Notes: a model not told the origin generated them from the sequence alone. Shown: positions 7,675-17,023, counted from the first letter of the stretch. The stretch: DNA of 64,000 nt from Janthinobacterium sp. 344 (GCF_900112025.1 NZ_FOKL01000004.1:383344-447343), one strand, 5' to 3'. Numbers and translations are program-made.

Positions 7675-9701
7675 GGCGCGCCTGTTCCCTTCTGCCGGCG
7701 CTGCTGCGCCACGTAAGCCAGGGTGCTGTTGATCGCCTCGGTGAATTCCTCAAGGTTGATCGGCTTGGTCAGGTAGCGGTAAAAACCCTGTGCCATGCTG
7801 CGTTCGACGTCGCCCGGCATGGCATTGGCCGTCAGGGCGATGACGGGAATGTGCGCCGTGCGCGGGTCGGCGCGCAGCAGTTTCAAGGCGTCGGTGCCGT
7901 TAATGTGCGGCAGGTTGATGTCCATCAGGATCACCTGCGGCAACTGCGTGAGCGCCATGTCCACGCCCAGGCGGCCATCCCTGGCCGTCAGCAGCCGCAG
8001 TTGCGGGCAGTAGCGCACGATTTCCTCGACCAGGGTGAGGTTGGCGGGATTGTCTTCCACGTACAGCAAGGTGACAGGCGCGCTGTTGTCGAGCAGCGCG
8101 CCGGCCAGATCCGGCCGCGGCAGGGCCGGCGACACCGGTAGCGGCACGCTTTCAGCCACGCGCAGCTCGATCCAGAAGGTGCTTCCCACGCCCGCCTCGC
8201 TGGTCACGCCGATATGGCCGTCCATCAGTTCCACCAGGCGCTTGGTGACCACCAGGCCGATGCCGCTGCCCTCTTCCGTGCCGCCTTCCTGCCCCAGGCG
8301 GTTAAACGGCTGGAACAGCAGCGCCACCTGGTCGCTATCGAGGCCGATGCCCGTGTCGCGCACGCTGATGCGCACGCGCCCGCCCGGCTGCACTCCGCAC
8401 GCGACGCTCACCGTGCCGTGTTCGCGGTTGTACTTGAGCGCATTCGACAGCAGGTTGAGCAGGATCTGCTTCAGGCGCGTGCGGTCGGCCAGCACGTTCA
8501 GCGGGCAGGCGTCGGGAAAGGCCATGCCGATGCCGCGCTGGCTGGCCAGCGGCGCGATCATGTCGCGGCATTCCTGCAAGATGGCGTCCAGCGCCACCGG
8601 CTCGAGCGACAGGTTGACGGTGCCCGATTCGACCTTCGCCAGGTCGAGGATTTCATTGATCAGTGTCAGCAAGTGGCGTCCCGATTTCAGGATATGGCCG
8701 GCGAATTCCTTCTTTTGCGCCAGGGTCGACGGCAGGCGGTCGGAGCTGAGGATTTGCGCGAAGCCGAGGATGGCATTCAGGGGCGTGCGCAATTCATGGC
8801 TCATCGACGACAGGAAGGCCGACTTGGCGTAGTTGGCGCTGCGCGCCTCTTCCATCGCCATGGCCAGTTCGCCATTCGTCATTTCCAGCTGCACCGTGCG
8901 TTCATGCACGCGCACTTCCAGCTCCTGGTTCAGGCGCATGACTTCCTGCTGCGCCTGGGCGCGCTGTTCCGCCTCGCGCGCCAGCTCGCCGTTCGAACGC
9001 TCCAGCGCCTGCGTGCGCAGTTCGATCTCGGCCAGCATCTTGTTGAAGGAGTCGACCAGCTGCGCCACTTCATCGGCGCTGAGCTTGCGCGCGCGGCGCG
9101 AATAGTCGCCCGTCTCGATCACTTCGCGGGCCACGTCGGCGATGTCGAGGATCGGCTGCGTGATCACGTGGTCGAGGCGGCGCAGCAGCAGCAAGGCCAC
9201 CAGCAGCGCCAGCACCGTCACGCCCAGGGCGATGGCCAGGTAGTCGACCGTGCGGCCCGCCAGCTCATAGTCGGCGCGCAGGTAGACGGTGCCCAGCAGC
9301 TCGCCATTGTCGACGATGGGCTTGAACAATTCGACCGATTTGCCGGCGATGCTTTCGCCCTCCTTGCCGACGTGCGCCGGCGGCGCCGCCGCCTGCGCGC
9401 TGGCGCGGTAGCTGGCAAACAGGCTGCCATCGGCCTTGTACAGGGCGCCGGCCGTCACGCGCGGGCGGATGCGCATCAGGTTGAGGTTTTCCAGCGCCAG
9501 GCGGTCATCGTCGAAGGCCAGCGCGGCCGAACTCATGTGCCCCAGCAGCTCGGCCTGGGTACTGATGTCGGCCACCAGGTTGCGGTGGTAGGCGCGCAAG
9601 TCGTAGACGACGATGGTGCCCAGCGAAATGACGAGCGCCACCAGGGTGGTCAGCAAGACCACCGACATCAGCTTGCGGCGGATGGAACGCAGCCTGATCA
9701 T
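7671..9701 (-). CDS. CHASE8-type hybrid sensor histidine kinase
   Basis: A 676-residue inner-membrane kinase. One membrane segment near 10-35 and another near 155-178 enclose a periplasmic domain with the AFDDDRLALENLNLM stretch typical of CHASE8 sensors such as YfiN. A HAMP domain follows (180-240), then a coiled coil, HisKA with SMSHELRTPLNAILG (His near 303), HATPase_c (DTGIGL, GSGIGL) and a C-terminal receiver with VILMDINLP. The ATG directly follows the stop of the YfiR-like gene, with GGAGG eight bases upstream. YfiR proteins are known to repress CHASE8 diguanylate cyclases. Here the CHASE8 output is a kinase, so YfiR probably controls phosphorelay to the downstream GGDEF/EAL protein. 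Confidence 0.92.
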   Translation of the reverse strand: MIRLRSIRRKLMSVVLLTTLVALVISLGTIVVYDLRAYHRNLVADISTQAELLGHMSSAALAFDDDRLALENLNLMRIRPRVTAGALYKADGSLFASYRASAQAAAPPAHVGKEGESIAGKSVELFKPIVDNGELLGTVYLRADYELAGRTVDYLAIALGVTVLALLVALLLLRRLDHVITQPILDIADVAREVIETGDYSRRARKLSADEVAQLVDSFNKMLAEIELRTQALERSNGELAREAEQRAQAQQEVMRLNQELEVRVHERTVQLEMTNGELAMAMEEARSANYAKSAFLSSMSHELRTPLNAILGFAQILSSDRLPSTLAQKKEFAGHILKSGRHLLTLINEILDLAKVESGTVNLSLEPVALDAILQECRDMIAPLASQRGIGMAFPDACPLNVLADRTRLKQILLNLLSNALKYNREHGTVSVACGVQPGGRVRISVRDTGIGLDSDQVALLFQPFNRLGQEGGTEEGSGIGLVVTKRLVELMDGHIGVTSEAGVGSTFWIELRVAESVPLPVSPALPRPDLAGALLDNSAPVTLLYVEDNPANLTLVEEIVRYCPQLRLLTARDGRLGVDMALTQLPQVILMDINLPHINGTDALKLLRADPRTAHIPVIALTANAMPGDVERSMAQGFYRYLTKPINLEEFTEAINSTLAYVAQQRRQKGTGAP

Positions 9702-10319
9702 CTATGCGCCTCCCGTCTGCACGCGATAGGCGGCCAGCAGCATGCGCGCACTGATGCGGATATGCGCCTGCGCCACGGGTTTCAGGGCCACGTCGAAACG
9801 CACCTTGTCCTCCGCCATCACAAAATTGATCATGCTGCCCATGGCATAGACCTCATCCGAATCGGAGACCGTCAGCAACGCCAGGCCGCGGCTGGCGGCC
9901 AGCATCTCCTGCAACACGGCCTTCTCCAGCGCGCCCAGGTACAGCACGTGCAAGCCGGCCAGCGTCTCGCCACGGCGCACCTTCTTCACCTGCACGCTGC
10001 GCCCGTTGACGCTGTGGCCCGCCACGCTCAGCTCCAGCTGCTCGGCCAGCGCATCGGCGCCGGCCACGCCGATCACCAGCGGCGCATCGGGGCGGGCGAA
10101 GCTGCCGTCGGGCCACTCGACAAAACCGGCGAACTTGTACAGATACGCGGCCTTCACCTGGCGTTCCAGCTCGCCGGGCACTTGCGCCCGCGTACCGGTG
10201 CACAGCACGCTCAGGAGCAACAATAGCCAGCCCCATCGGAGTGGCCGGCGGCGAGCACCGTGCAAGGGGTGACACAAGGGGCCAGCTTGCTGCCGCCAGG
10301 TCCAGTTCAGAAGTGCCAT
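9702..10319 (-). CDS. YfiR-family (DUF4154) periplasmic protein
   Basis: A 205-residue exported protein. A hydrophobic signal segment (RWGWLLLLLSVLC) with likely cleavage after TRA is followed by the YfiR core: KAAYLYKFAGFVEWP at the mature start, a central VGRSVQVKKV-like strand region and the FVMAEDKVRFDVAL and ARMLLAAYRVQ end. YfiR binds and silences the CHASE8 sensor of YfiN in Pseudomonas until envelope signals release it. Here it heads an operon with a CHASE8 kinase, so an equivalent repressor role is inferred. I chose ATG 10319. Longer in-frame starts reach 10499, but they put too much sequence before the signal peptide. Confidence 0.85.
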   Translation of the reverse strand: MALLNWTWRQQAGPLCHPLHGARRRPLRWGWLLLLLSVLCTGTRAQVPGELERQVKAAYLYKFAGFVEWPDGSFARPDAPLVIGVAGADALAEQLELSVAGHSVNGRSVQVKKVRRGETLAGLHVLYLGALEKAVLQEMLAASRGLALLTVSDSDEVYAMGSMINFVMAEDKVRFDVALKPVAQAHIRISARMLLAAYRVQTGGA

Positions 10320-10541
10320 GACAACCGAGTAAAGATAATGCGTTCGAAGGCGCGGCGCCATGCCGCGTCCCAATAGGGGCGATGCGAACCAGCGTGGAGC
10401 AGCGGCAGAACGCCTGCCAGCCCAGATTGGTAGCAAATGTATAAAAGAGTGTACGCATTTTCGCTGATAGCGGGGAAAGTTTCTTTTACCGTAGGCCATG
10501 CTACAGTCACGCTATCTCCCCACCGCTAGCAGGCATCCCGC

Positions 10542-11024
10542 ATGAATACCGCTCTCCTCGCCCTTTCCACTGCCGTCGGCCATGCTTTGCAGGCCCGTGG
10601 CTTGCTGCTGGCCACGGCGGAATCGTGCACGGGCGGCGGCGTGGCGCAGGCCGTCACCGACATCAGCGGCTCGAGCGTCTGGTTCGAGCGGGGTTTCGTC
10701 ACCTATTCCAATGGCGCCAAGACCAGCATGCTGGGCGTGCCGGCCGAGCTGATCGCCGCGCACGGCGCCGTCAGCGAGGAAGTGGCCGCCGCCATGGCGC
10801 AAGGCAGCCTGGCGCACAGCGACGCCCAGGTGGCCGTCTCGACCACCGGTATCGCCGGCCCCACGGGCGGCGTACCGGGCAAGCCCGTCGGCACCGTCTG
10901 CTTCGGCTGGGCCATGGACGGGCGTGTGCTGACGCAGCGGCGGGTATTTGCGGGCGACCGCCAGGCCGTGCGCGAGCAGGCCGTGACGCATGCCCTGCAG
11001 GAACTGCTGCGCTTTATCGGCTGA
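10542..11024 (+). CDS. pncC: Nicotinamide-nucleotide amidase (CinA C-terminal family)
   Basis: Hydrolyses nicotinamide mononucleotide to nicotinic acid mononucleotide in pyridine nucleotide recycling. It is 160 residues long, the usual stand-alone size. Diagnostic features are ATAESCTGGGVAQAVTDISGSS at residues 24-45 (catalytic Ser/Lys region), FVTYSNGAK, HGAVSEEVA and STTGIAGPTGG near residue 104. It converges on the TPR-GGDEF gene, with stops adjacent at 11024/11025. It is divergent from the yfiR operon across about 220 bases. Its usual partner pgpA is not present between it and thiL. Confidence 0.95.
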   Translation: MNTALLALSTAVGHALQARGLLLATAESCTGGGVAQAVTDISGSSVWFERGFVTYSNGAKTSMLGVPAELIAAHGAVSEEVAAAMAQGSLAHSDAQVAVSTTGIAGPTGGVPGKPVGTVCFGWAMDGRVLTQRRVFAGDRQAVREQAVTHALQELLRFIG

Positions 11025-12860
11025 TCAAGCCACGCCGCCGCTGATCTCGGCGATGCAGGCGCGGTCGCGGCCCGCCTGCTTGGCCGCATACAGGGCGCTG
11101 TCGGCGCGCATCAGCAATTCATGGCGGCCGGCGCCATGACGCGGGTATTCGGCGATGCCGGCGGAAAAGGTGCAGCCCGTCAAGCTGTGCGGCGCCTGGC
11201 GGATCAGCAACTGGCGGTAGCGGGCGGCGATGTCGTCGATCTTGTGCGCGGCGATCACGCTGTCGGCTTCGCGCAACAGCAGGCAGAATTCCTCGCCACC
11301 ATAGCGGCACAGCATGTCGCTGCCGCGCAACTGACTCTCCACCAGGCGCGCGAACTGGATCAGCACCTCGTCGCCAAAGTTGTGCCCATACGTATCGTTG
11401 ACACGCTTGAAGAAATCCAGGTCGATGATGGCGATCGAGACGGGCGCATCCGCATCGGCCCCGTGCAAGATGGCGTTCAAACAGGTTTCAAAATGGCGGC
11501 GGTTGTACAGGCCCGTCAGGTGATCGCGCATGGCCTGTTCCTTCAGGCTGTCCTGCAGGGAATTGACATGCAGGATCTGGTGCGCCAGTTCGCGGTTCAG
11601 GTGCTCGAGCTTGACGTTTTCCGACTCGCGCGCCGCCTGCAGCTCCAGCGCCTTGTCGCGCTCGGCCTTCAGGCTGTGCATTTCCTTTTCCAGGTTGCGC
11701 ATCAGGCTGCGCGAGGCGCGCGCCGATTTGCTGCTGGCCTCGAAGGCGGCCTGGTATTGCTGCAGGAAACCATATGCCGTCTGCCATTCCCCCAGCTGGG
11801 CATTGATCTCGGCCAGTCCGCGCAGGATCTGTTGCTGGTGAAACGGATTGCATGTCCAGCTCAACAGGCTGTGCGCCTGTGTCAGCGACGCCAGCGCCTG
11901 CGCCGTCTGGCCCGCATGCAGGTCCAGCTTGCCGCGCACCAGCCAGGCATGCATCTGCTCTTCCAGGTCCTGCCCGCGGCGCGCGTATTCTTCGGCGCGC
12001 AGCAGCAATTGCAGGGCGCTGGCGGGCCGCTGCAGCAGGATGGCCGCATGCGCGGCGATGCAGAACAAAAAGGCGCGCACGGCCAGGTCTTCTTCCGGCC
12101 ACTCGTAAAACGGCTCGACCAGCGCCAGCGCCTCGGCCGGCTTGCCCGTGGCCAGCAGACACATGGCCAGGTTGGCCGAGACGATGGTTTGCTGGTATTT
12201 GAGCTTTTGCGTGCCGATGATCTCGAGCGCCTCGACCAGCAGGGGAATGGCGTCTTCATCGTTGCCCAGGTCGTGCTGCGACGAGGCCAGGTTCGACAGG
12301 CTGTTGACGCGGTGCGCGGGGCTGCCGAAGCGCTCGGCGATATCGAGCGCCAGCAGGAAGTTGCGCGGACCGTCCTGCGTGTCGCCACGGTTCAGGGCAT
12401 CGACGCCCAGGCGCGCGTACAGCATGAATTTATGCAGCGAATCGGGAATCTGCGCGGCCTGGCTGCGCGCCAGCAGGAAATGCTGTTCCGCATCGGCAAA
12501 CTCGCCGCGCCGGCTCGCATATGCGCCCTGCAGGGCGGCCATTTCCATGCCGCCTTCCAGGTCGCCCGTCTGCTGGAAGTAATCGCGCAGCGGCGCGCAC
12601 GCCGGTTCCGGCTCCCCCGCGTAATACGCCAGCCAGCAGTGGTTCAGTTCGGCATATGCGCCGCCGCGCGCATACTGCTGGCGCTGCGCCGCCGCCAGCG
12701 CCATCTGCGCCAGGCGCCGCGCCTGGCGCCGGTTGCCGACCAGGCAAGACAGCGCTTGCTGATTGAGGCGGTCTATGTCAGCTTTATCGAGACTGGAGAT
12801 CGGCACTACGTCCTCGTTCACACTCTGGGGTGGATTTTTCACACAAAACTTGCTCTGCAT
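11025..12860 (-). CDS. TPR-repeat diguanylate cyclase
   Basis: A 611-residue soluble protein. Residues about 40-390 are helical repeats of TPR type (for example LGNDEDAIPLLVEALEIIG). A coiled coil follows (about 390-455), then a GGDEF domain (about 460-605). The active site CRYGGEEF is intact, and RGSD five residues upstream is an inhibitory I-site, so this should be a product-inhibited c-di-GMP synthase whose TPRs sense a protein or peptide partner. I chose ATG 12860, which has AGGA eight bases upstream. An in-frame extension to 12962 lacks such a site. It is divergent from the TraL-like gene by about 160 bases, so shared regulation is possible but unproven. Confidence 0.92.
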   Translation of the reverse strand: MQSKFCVKNPPQSVNEDVVPISSLDKADIDRLNQQALSCLVGNRRQARRLAQMALAAAQRQQYARGGAYAELNHCWLAYYAGEPEPACAPLRDYFQQTGDLEGGMEMAALQGAYASRRGEFADAEQHFLLARSQAAQIPDSLHKFMLYARLGVDALNRGDTQDGPRNFLLALDIAERFGSPAHRVNSLSNLASSQHDLGNDEDAIPLLVEALEIIGTQKLKYQQTIVSANLAMCLLATGKPAEALALVEPFYEWPEEDLAVRAFLFCIAAHAAILLQRPASALQLLLRAEEYARRGQDLEEQMHAWLVRGKLDLHAGQTAQALASLTQAHSLLSWTCNPFHQQQILRGLAEINAQLGEWQTAYGFLQQYQAAFEASSKSARASRSLMRNLEKEMHSLKAERDKALELQAARESENVKLEHLNRELAHQILHVNSLQDSLKEQAMRDHLTGLYNRRHFETCLNAILHGADADAPVSIAIIDLDFFKRVNDTYGHNFGDEVLIQFARLVESQLRGSDMLCRYGGEEFCLLLREADSVIAAHKIDDIAARYRQLLIRQAPHSLTGCTFSAGIAEYPRHGAGRHELLMRADSALYAAKQAGRDRACIAEISGGVA

Positions 12861-13018
12861 CAATGGTATCCTGATTAACATCATAACCAGATTCGCTCTT
12901 CCCCATGGCATATTTGCAAAGGATTGTGGTAAAAATGCCAGTTGCAGTCTGGCCGGGAGCAATCGCCGCTGTCACGGAACTTTTGTAGTCACTGACGCAA
13001 CAACTTGGAGTAGTCGCA

Positions 13019-13747
13019 ATGCAAAACACGGTACATTTCATCTTGCAGGGCAAGGGCGGCATCGGCAAGACCCTCGTCTCGACCCTGCTGGCGCAATGGA
13101 TGGGCGGCAAGGATGGCACGCCGCTGCGCTGCTATGACACCGACCAGGAAAACGCCACCTTTTCGCGCTACAAGGCGATGAACGTCAAGCACGTGCCCGT
13201 GATGACGGATGCGCGCAACATCGACCCGAAACGCTTCGATGCGCTGATGATCGATATCCTGGAAGAAGACGGCAACTGCGTGGTCGACAATGGCGCGAAT
13301 ACCTTTTCGCCGCTGATGGGCTACCTGCTGGAAAACGACTGCTTTTCCCTGCTGGAAGAGTCGGGCCGCAAGGTGTATATCCACACCATCGTCGGCGGCG
13401 GCGACACCCTGCACGACACGGCCACGGGGTTTGTCGCCACGGCGCAATCGACGAAGGTGCCGCTGGTGCTGTGGCAAAACGAACACTTCGGCCTGCTGCA
13501 ATCGGCGTCCGGCAAGCAATTCGTCGAATCGCAATCGTATGCCGACAACCGCGCGCGCGTCAAAGGCAGCATCACCCTGAGCCAGCGCAATCCCGACACC
13601 TTTGGCGCCGACGTCAAGAAGATGAACACGGCGCGCCTGACGATGCAGGAAGTGCTGCAGAACGACAAGTTCAACATCATGGAAAAGCAGCGCATCAAGG
13701 TCGTCTACCGCGACATCTTCGAACAACTGGACAAGGTGCAGTGGTAG
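13019..13747 (+). CDS. TraL/StbB-like deviant Walker A ATPase
   Basis: A 242-residue protein with a ParA/MinD-type deviant Walker A motif, GKGGIGKT at residues 11-18, followed by YDTDQENATF near 41. Its length, DNGANTFSPL region and C-terminal FEQLDK resemble TraL of IncP plasmids and StbB of IncW plasmids, which act in plasmid transfer and stability. This assignment is from memory of those families. GGAG lies eight bases before ATG 13019. The next gene overlaps its stop by one base and looks like TraM/StbC. No relaxase, TraK/StbA, type IV secretion gene, partition site or replication gene is nearby. The role on a chromosome is unknown. A general ParA-like ATPase is the safe fallback. Confidence 0.72.
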   Translation: MQNTVHFILQGKGGIGKTLVSTLLAQWMGGKDGTPLRCYDTDQENATFSRYKAMNVKHVPVMTDARNIDPKRFDALMIDILEEDGNCVVDNGANTFSPLMGYLLENDCFSLLEESGRKVYIHTIVGGGDTLHDTATGFVATAQSTKVPLVLWQNEHFGLLQSASGKQFVESQSYADNRARVKGSITLSQRNPDTFGADVKKMNTARLTMQEVLQNDKFNIMEKQRIKVVYRDIFEQLDKVQW

Positions 13748-14118
13748 TGGACCGGCACGCCCTGCGCAGCCACGTGTTCGACAAGACGGGCATCAAAGTC
13801 GACGTGGACGACCCGATCTTCGCCCTGGTGGCCTTGAACGAAGCGGTGCTGGCGGACACCGTCGAGCGCCAGCTGGCCCTGCTGGACGCCGCCACGCAGG
13901 CGCTGGCGGCACAGGCGCGCGCCACGGGCGGCTTGCCGGCCCAGCCCGCGCCGGCCCAGCCCCCGCCCCCACCCCAGCCCCAGCCCCAGTCCGCGCCATC
14001 GCCGGCCGGGGCGGCCCGCTTCACGCCGCGCGAATGGCGCTTGCTGGCCGCCGCCGCCATCGTGTCCCTGGCCTGTGCCCTGCTGGTGCTGGGCGGGGCG
14101 GCGCTGCTGTATAAATAA
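13747..14118 (+). CDS. TraM/StbC-like small membrane protein
   Basis: A 123-residue protein read from a GTG that shares one base with the stop of the ATPase gene (TAGTG). AAGG lies ten bases upstream, and another GTG at 13741 is possible. The N-terminal part has GIKVDVDDPIFALVALNEAVL and an amphipathic helix, as in plasmid TraM/StbC proteins. A Pro/Gln/Ala-rich linker follows (about 60-85), then one C-terminal membrane helix (LLAAAAIVSLACALLVLGGA). The pair would therefore be a cytoplasmic ATPase with a membrane-anchored partner. Family resemblance is moderate and the cellular role is unknown. Confidence 0.62.
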   Translation: MDRHALRSHVFDKTGIKVDVDDPIFALVALNEAVLADTVERQLALLDAATQALAAQARATGGLPAQPAPAQPPPPPQPQPQSAPSPAGAARFTPREWRLLAAAAIVSLACALLVLGGAALLYK

Positions 14119-14203
14119 ATGTATCATCGGCAACACCTGCGGCAGCCACGGCGCCAGCCGCAGGCTACCGCAGCATTCTTCCCACCCTCTTCTGGAAGCA
14201 CGC

Positions 14204-17017
14204 ATGAAACCGATCAAACTGCTGGCCATCCCCGCCCTGATGCTGTCGCTGTACGGCGCCCCGCTCACCCTCAGCCACGCCGCCGATGCGGCCGTCGCGA
14301 CGGGCGCCACGGCCGTGCCGCATATCGCCTACGAAAAATACACCTTGCCGAACGGCCTCGACGTGATACTCGTGGAAGACCATAAATTGCCTGTCACGGC
14401 CGTCAACATCTGGTACCACGTGGGGCCCGCGAACGAGGCGCCGGGCCTGACGGGCTTTGCGCACTTGTTCGAGCACATGATGTTTGCCGCCACCAAGCAC
14501 GTGCCGCGCGGCATGGCCGACCAGTTGCTGGAAGGCGCGGGCGCCACCGATTCGAACGGCAGCACGGATTTCGACCGCACCAATTATTTCGATACGGTGC
14601 CATCGAACCAGCTGGAACTGGCCCTGTGGGCCCATTCCGACCGCATGGGCTACCTGCTTGACGTGCTCGACCAGACAGCGCTGACGAACCAGCAGGACGT
14701 GGTGCGCAACGAACGCCGCCAGAGCGTGGAAAACGCGCCCTACGGCATCGTGCAGGAAGCCCTGTACCACCAGCTGTTTCCGAAGACCCACCCGTACTAC
14801 GCCAGCGTCATCGGTTCCCACGCGGATATCCAGAATGCAAAGTTAGCCGACATCAAGGAATTCTTTACCAAATACTATGGCCCCAACAATGCCAGCCTGG
14901 TGATCGCGGGCGACATCGACAAGGCGAAGACCAAGGAACTGGTCAACAAGTATTTCGGCAGCTTCAAGAGCGGCCCCGCCGTGGCCAAGCCCGACGTGGT
15001 GACGCCGCCCATCACGCAGGAACGCCGCATCGTGGTGCCGGACCGGGTCGAGCTGCCGCGCGTCTTCATGGCCTGGCTGACGCCGTCCGCCTTCGCGCCC
15101 GACGATGCGGAACTGTCGATGGCCGCGCAAATCCTGGCCGGCGGCAAGTCCAGCCGTTTATATAAATCCCTGGTGTACGACAAGCAGATCGCCCAGGACG
15201 TGGGCGCCAACCAGAGTTCGAACGCCCTCACCTCCGTGTTCACCATCGACGTGACGGCCCGCCCCGGCCACCAGCCCGAGGAAATCGAGCAAGCCATGCA
15301 GGCGGAACTGGAGCAATTGCGCGCCAAGGGACCCAGCGAGAAGGAAATCGAGCGGGCCCGCAACAGCATCGAAACCGCGATGTTGAGCCAGGTGGAAAAA
15401 GTGGGCGGCAACGCCAACCTGATGAACCAGTACAACCAGTACCTGGGCGATCCCGGCTACCTGGGCAAGGATATCGAGCGCTACCGCAAGGTGACGGCGG
15501 CCGGCGTGCAGCGCGCCGTCGACACCTACCTGAAAAACCAGGCGCGCGTGGTGGTGTATGGCGTGCCGGGCACGCCGGACCTGGGTCCGGAAGTGGCCAC
15601 GCCCGCGCCGGGCAAGGTCAAGCCGGCGCCAGGCACGGCCATCAATGCGGACGAGCCATGGCGCAACGCCGTGCCGAAGGCCGGTCCCGCGCCGAAGATC
15701 GTGCTGCCGCAAGCCACCGCATTTACCCTGAGCAATGGTTTGACGGTGATCCACAACTACAACCCGGCCGTGCCGCTGATTTCCAGCCAGCTGGTAGTAA
15801 AAAGCGGCTCGGGCGCCAATCCGCTGGCGCAGCCGGGCTTGTCCAGCTTTACGGCGCAATTGCTGCAGGAAGGCACCAGTACGCGCAGCGCGCCGCAGAT
15901 CGCCGATGACGTGGCGCAACTCGGTGCTTTTCTCGGCACGGGTTCCGGCGCGGATGCGTCGTTCGCCCAGCTGACGTCGCTGAAAACCACCTTCCCGCAA
16001 GCGCTCGACGTGCTGGCCGACGTGGTGCAGCACCCGCAATTCCCGCAAGAGGAAGTCGAGCGCCAGCGCGCCAGCCGCATCGGCGAACTGGCGCAGCAGC
16101 GCGAAAACGCGGGGGCCGTGGCGGCCCGCGTGGAAGCGGCCGCCCTGTACGGCCCGCAGCATCCGTATGGCACCATCCAGCTGGGCACGGAAGCGGCCCT
16201 GAAAGCCACCAGCCGCGCCGACCTGCAGGCGTTCTGGCAGCAGCACTACCTGCCCAACAATGCGGCCCTGATCGTCTCGGGCGATATCGGCGCAGCGGAA
16301 TTGAAGGCGCTGGCCGAAGCCAAGTTCGGCGGCTGGAAGGCGGGCGCGGTGGCGCCGTCAGTGGCGGCGGCGCCGGCCACGACGAAAGCCAGGCTGATCC
16401 TCGTTGACAAGCCGGGCGCGCCGCAGACGGCCGTGCGCCTGTCGACCATCGCCGTGGCCCGCTCCACGCCCGACTATGCGCCGCTGCAAGTGATGAACGC
16501 GGCGCTGGGCGGCTTGTTTACGAGTCGCCTGAGCAATAACCTGCGCGAGGAAAAGGGCTACACGTATGGCGTGCGCTCGCAATTCCAGTATCGCCGCCAG
16601 CCGGGACCGTTCTCGATCGCCGCCGGCGTGCGCACCGATGTGACGGGCGCGGCCGTATCGGAAACCTTCAAGGAAATCCGTGCCATGATCGCCAAGCCCT
16701 TAAGCGCCAAGGAGTTGTCGAATGCGCGCAATTCGCAGGTGCTGTCGCTGCCGGGCCAGTTCGAGACGAACGCCAGCATCAGCGCCAGCATGGCCAGCAC
16801 GTATATCTACGACCTGGGCCTGGACTACTACGCCACCCTGCCACAGCGCTTTGCGGGCGTGACGGACAAGCAGGTGCAGCAGGTGGCGAAGAAATACCTG
16901 CAGCCGGAAAAGCTGATCGTCATCGGCGTGGGCGACCAGGCGAAGATCGCCCCGCAATTGTCGAAGCTGAAACTGGCGCCCGTGGAAGTGCGCGACGCCG
17001 AGGGTAACGTCAAGTAA
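14204..17017 (+). CDS. M16 family zinc metallopeptidase, secreted
   Basis: A 937-residue two-half M16 peptidase. A signal peptide ends near LSHA (residue 25). The first half carries the inverted zinc motif HLFEH at residues 87-91, with the third ligand region NERRQSVEN about 75 residues later, so it should be active. The second half (from about 510, FTLSNGLTVIHN) repeats the fold without the zinc motif, as is normal. It probably degrades peptides in the periplasm. ATG 14204 is preceded by GGAA. It follows the TraM-like gene by 85 bases with no clear terminator, so read-through is possible, though function is probably unrelated. Confidence 0.93.
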   Translation: MKPIKLLAIPALMLSLYGAPLTLSHAADAAVATGATAVPHIAYEKYTLPNGLDVILVEDHKLPVTAVNIWYHVGPANEAPGLTGFAHLFEHMMFAATKHVPRGMADQLLEGAGATDSNGSTDFDRTNYFDTVPSNQLELALWAHSDRMGYLLDVLDQTALTNQQDVVRNERRQSVENAPYGIVQEALYHQLFPKTHPYYASVIGSHADIQNAKLADIKEFFTKYYGPNNASLVIAGDIDKAKTKELVNKYFGSFKSGPAVAKPDVVTPPITQERRIVVPDRVELPRVFMAWLTPSAFAPDDAELSMAAQILAGGKSSRLYKSLVYDKQIAQDVGANQSSNALTSVFTIDVTARPGHQPEEIEQAMQAELEQLRAKGPSEKEIERARNSIETAMLSQVEKVGGNANLMNQYNQYLGDPGYLGKDIERYRKVTAAGVQRAVDTYLKNQARVVVYGVPGTPDLGPEVATPAPGKVKPAPGTAINADEPWRNAVPKAGPAPKIVLPQATAFTLSNGLTVIHNYNPAVPLISSQLVVKSGSGANPLAQPGLSSFTAQLLQEGTSTRSAPQIADDVAQLGAFLGTGSGADASFAQLTSLKTTFPQALDVLADVVQHPQFPQEEVERQRASRIGELAQQRENAGAVAARVEAAALYGPQHPYGTIQLGTEAALKATSRADLQAFWQQHYLPNNAALIVSGDIGAAELKALAEAKFGGWKAGAVAPSVAAAPATTKARLILVDKPGAPQTAVRLSTIAVARSTPDYAPLQVMNAALGGLFTSRLSNNLREEKGYTYGVRSQFQYRRQPGPFSIAAGVRTDVTGAAVSETFKEIRAMIAKPLSAKELSNARNSQVLSLPGQFETNASISASMASTYIYDLGLDYYATLPQRFAGVTDKQVQQVAKKYLQPEKLIVIGVGDQAKIAPQLSKLKLAPVEVRDAEGNVK

Positions 17018-17023
17018 GCGGGA

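Noticed and set aside
4921..7716. Very long plus-strand open frame of about 930 codons
   Set aside because: It is the antisense shadow of the REC-PAS-GGDEF-EAL-REC gene in GC-rich DNA. The composition is rich in His, Arg and Gln with no family features.
14075..14203. 43-residue upstream extension of the M16 peptidase
   Set aside because: It overlaps the TraM-like gene and lacks a signal peptide, whereas ATG 14204 gives a normal one.
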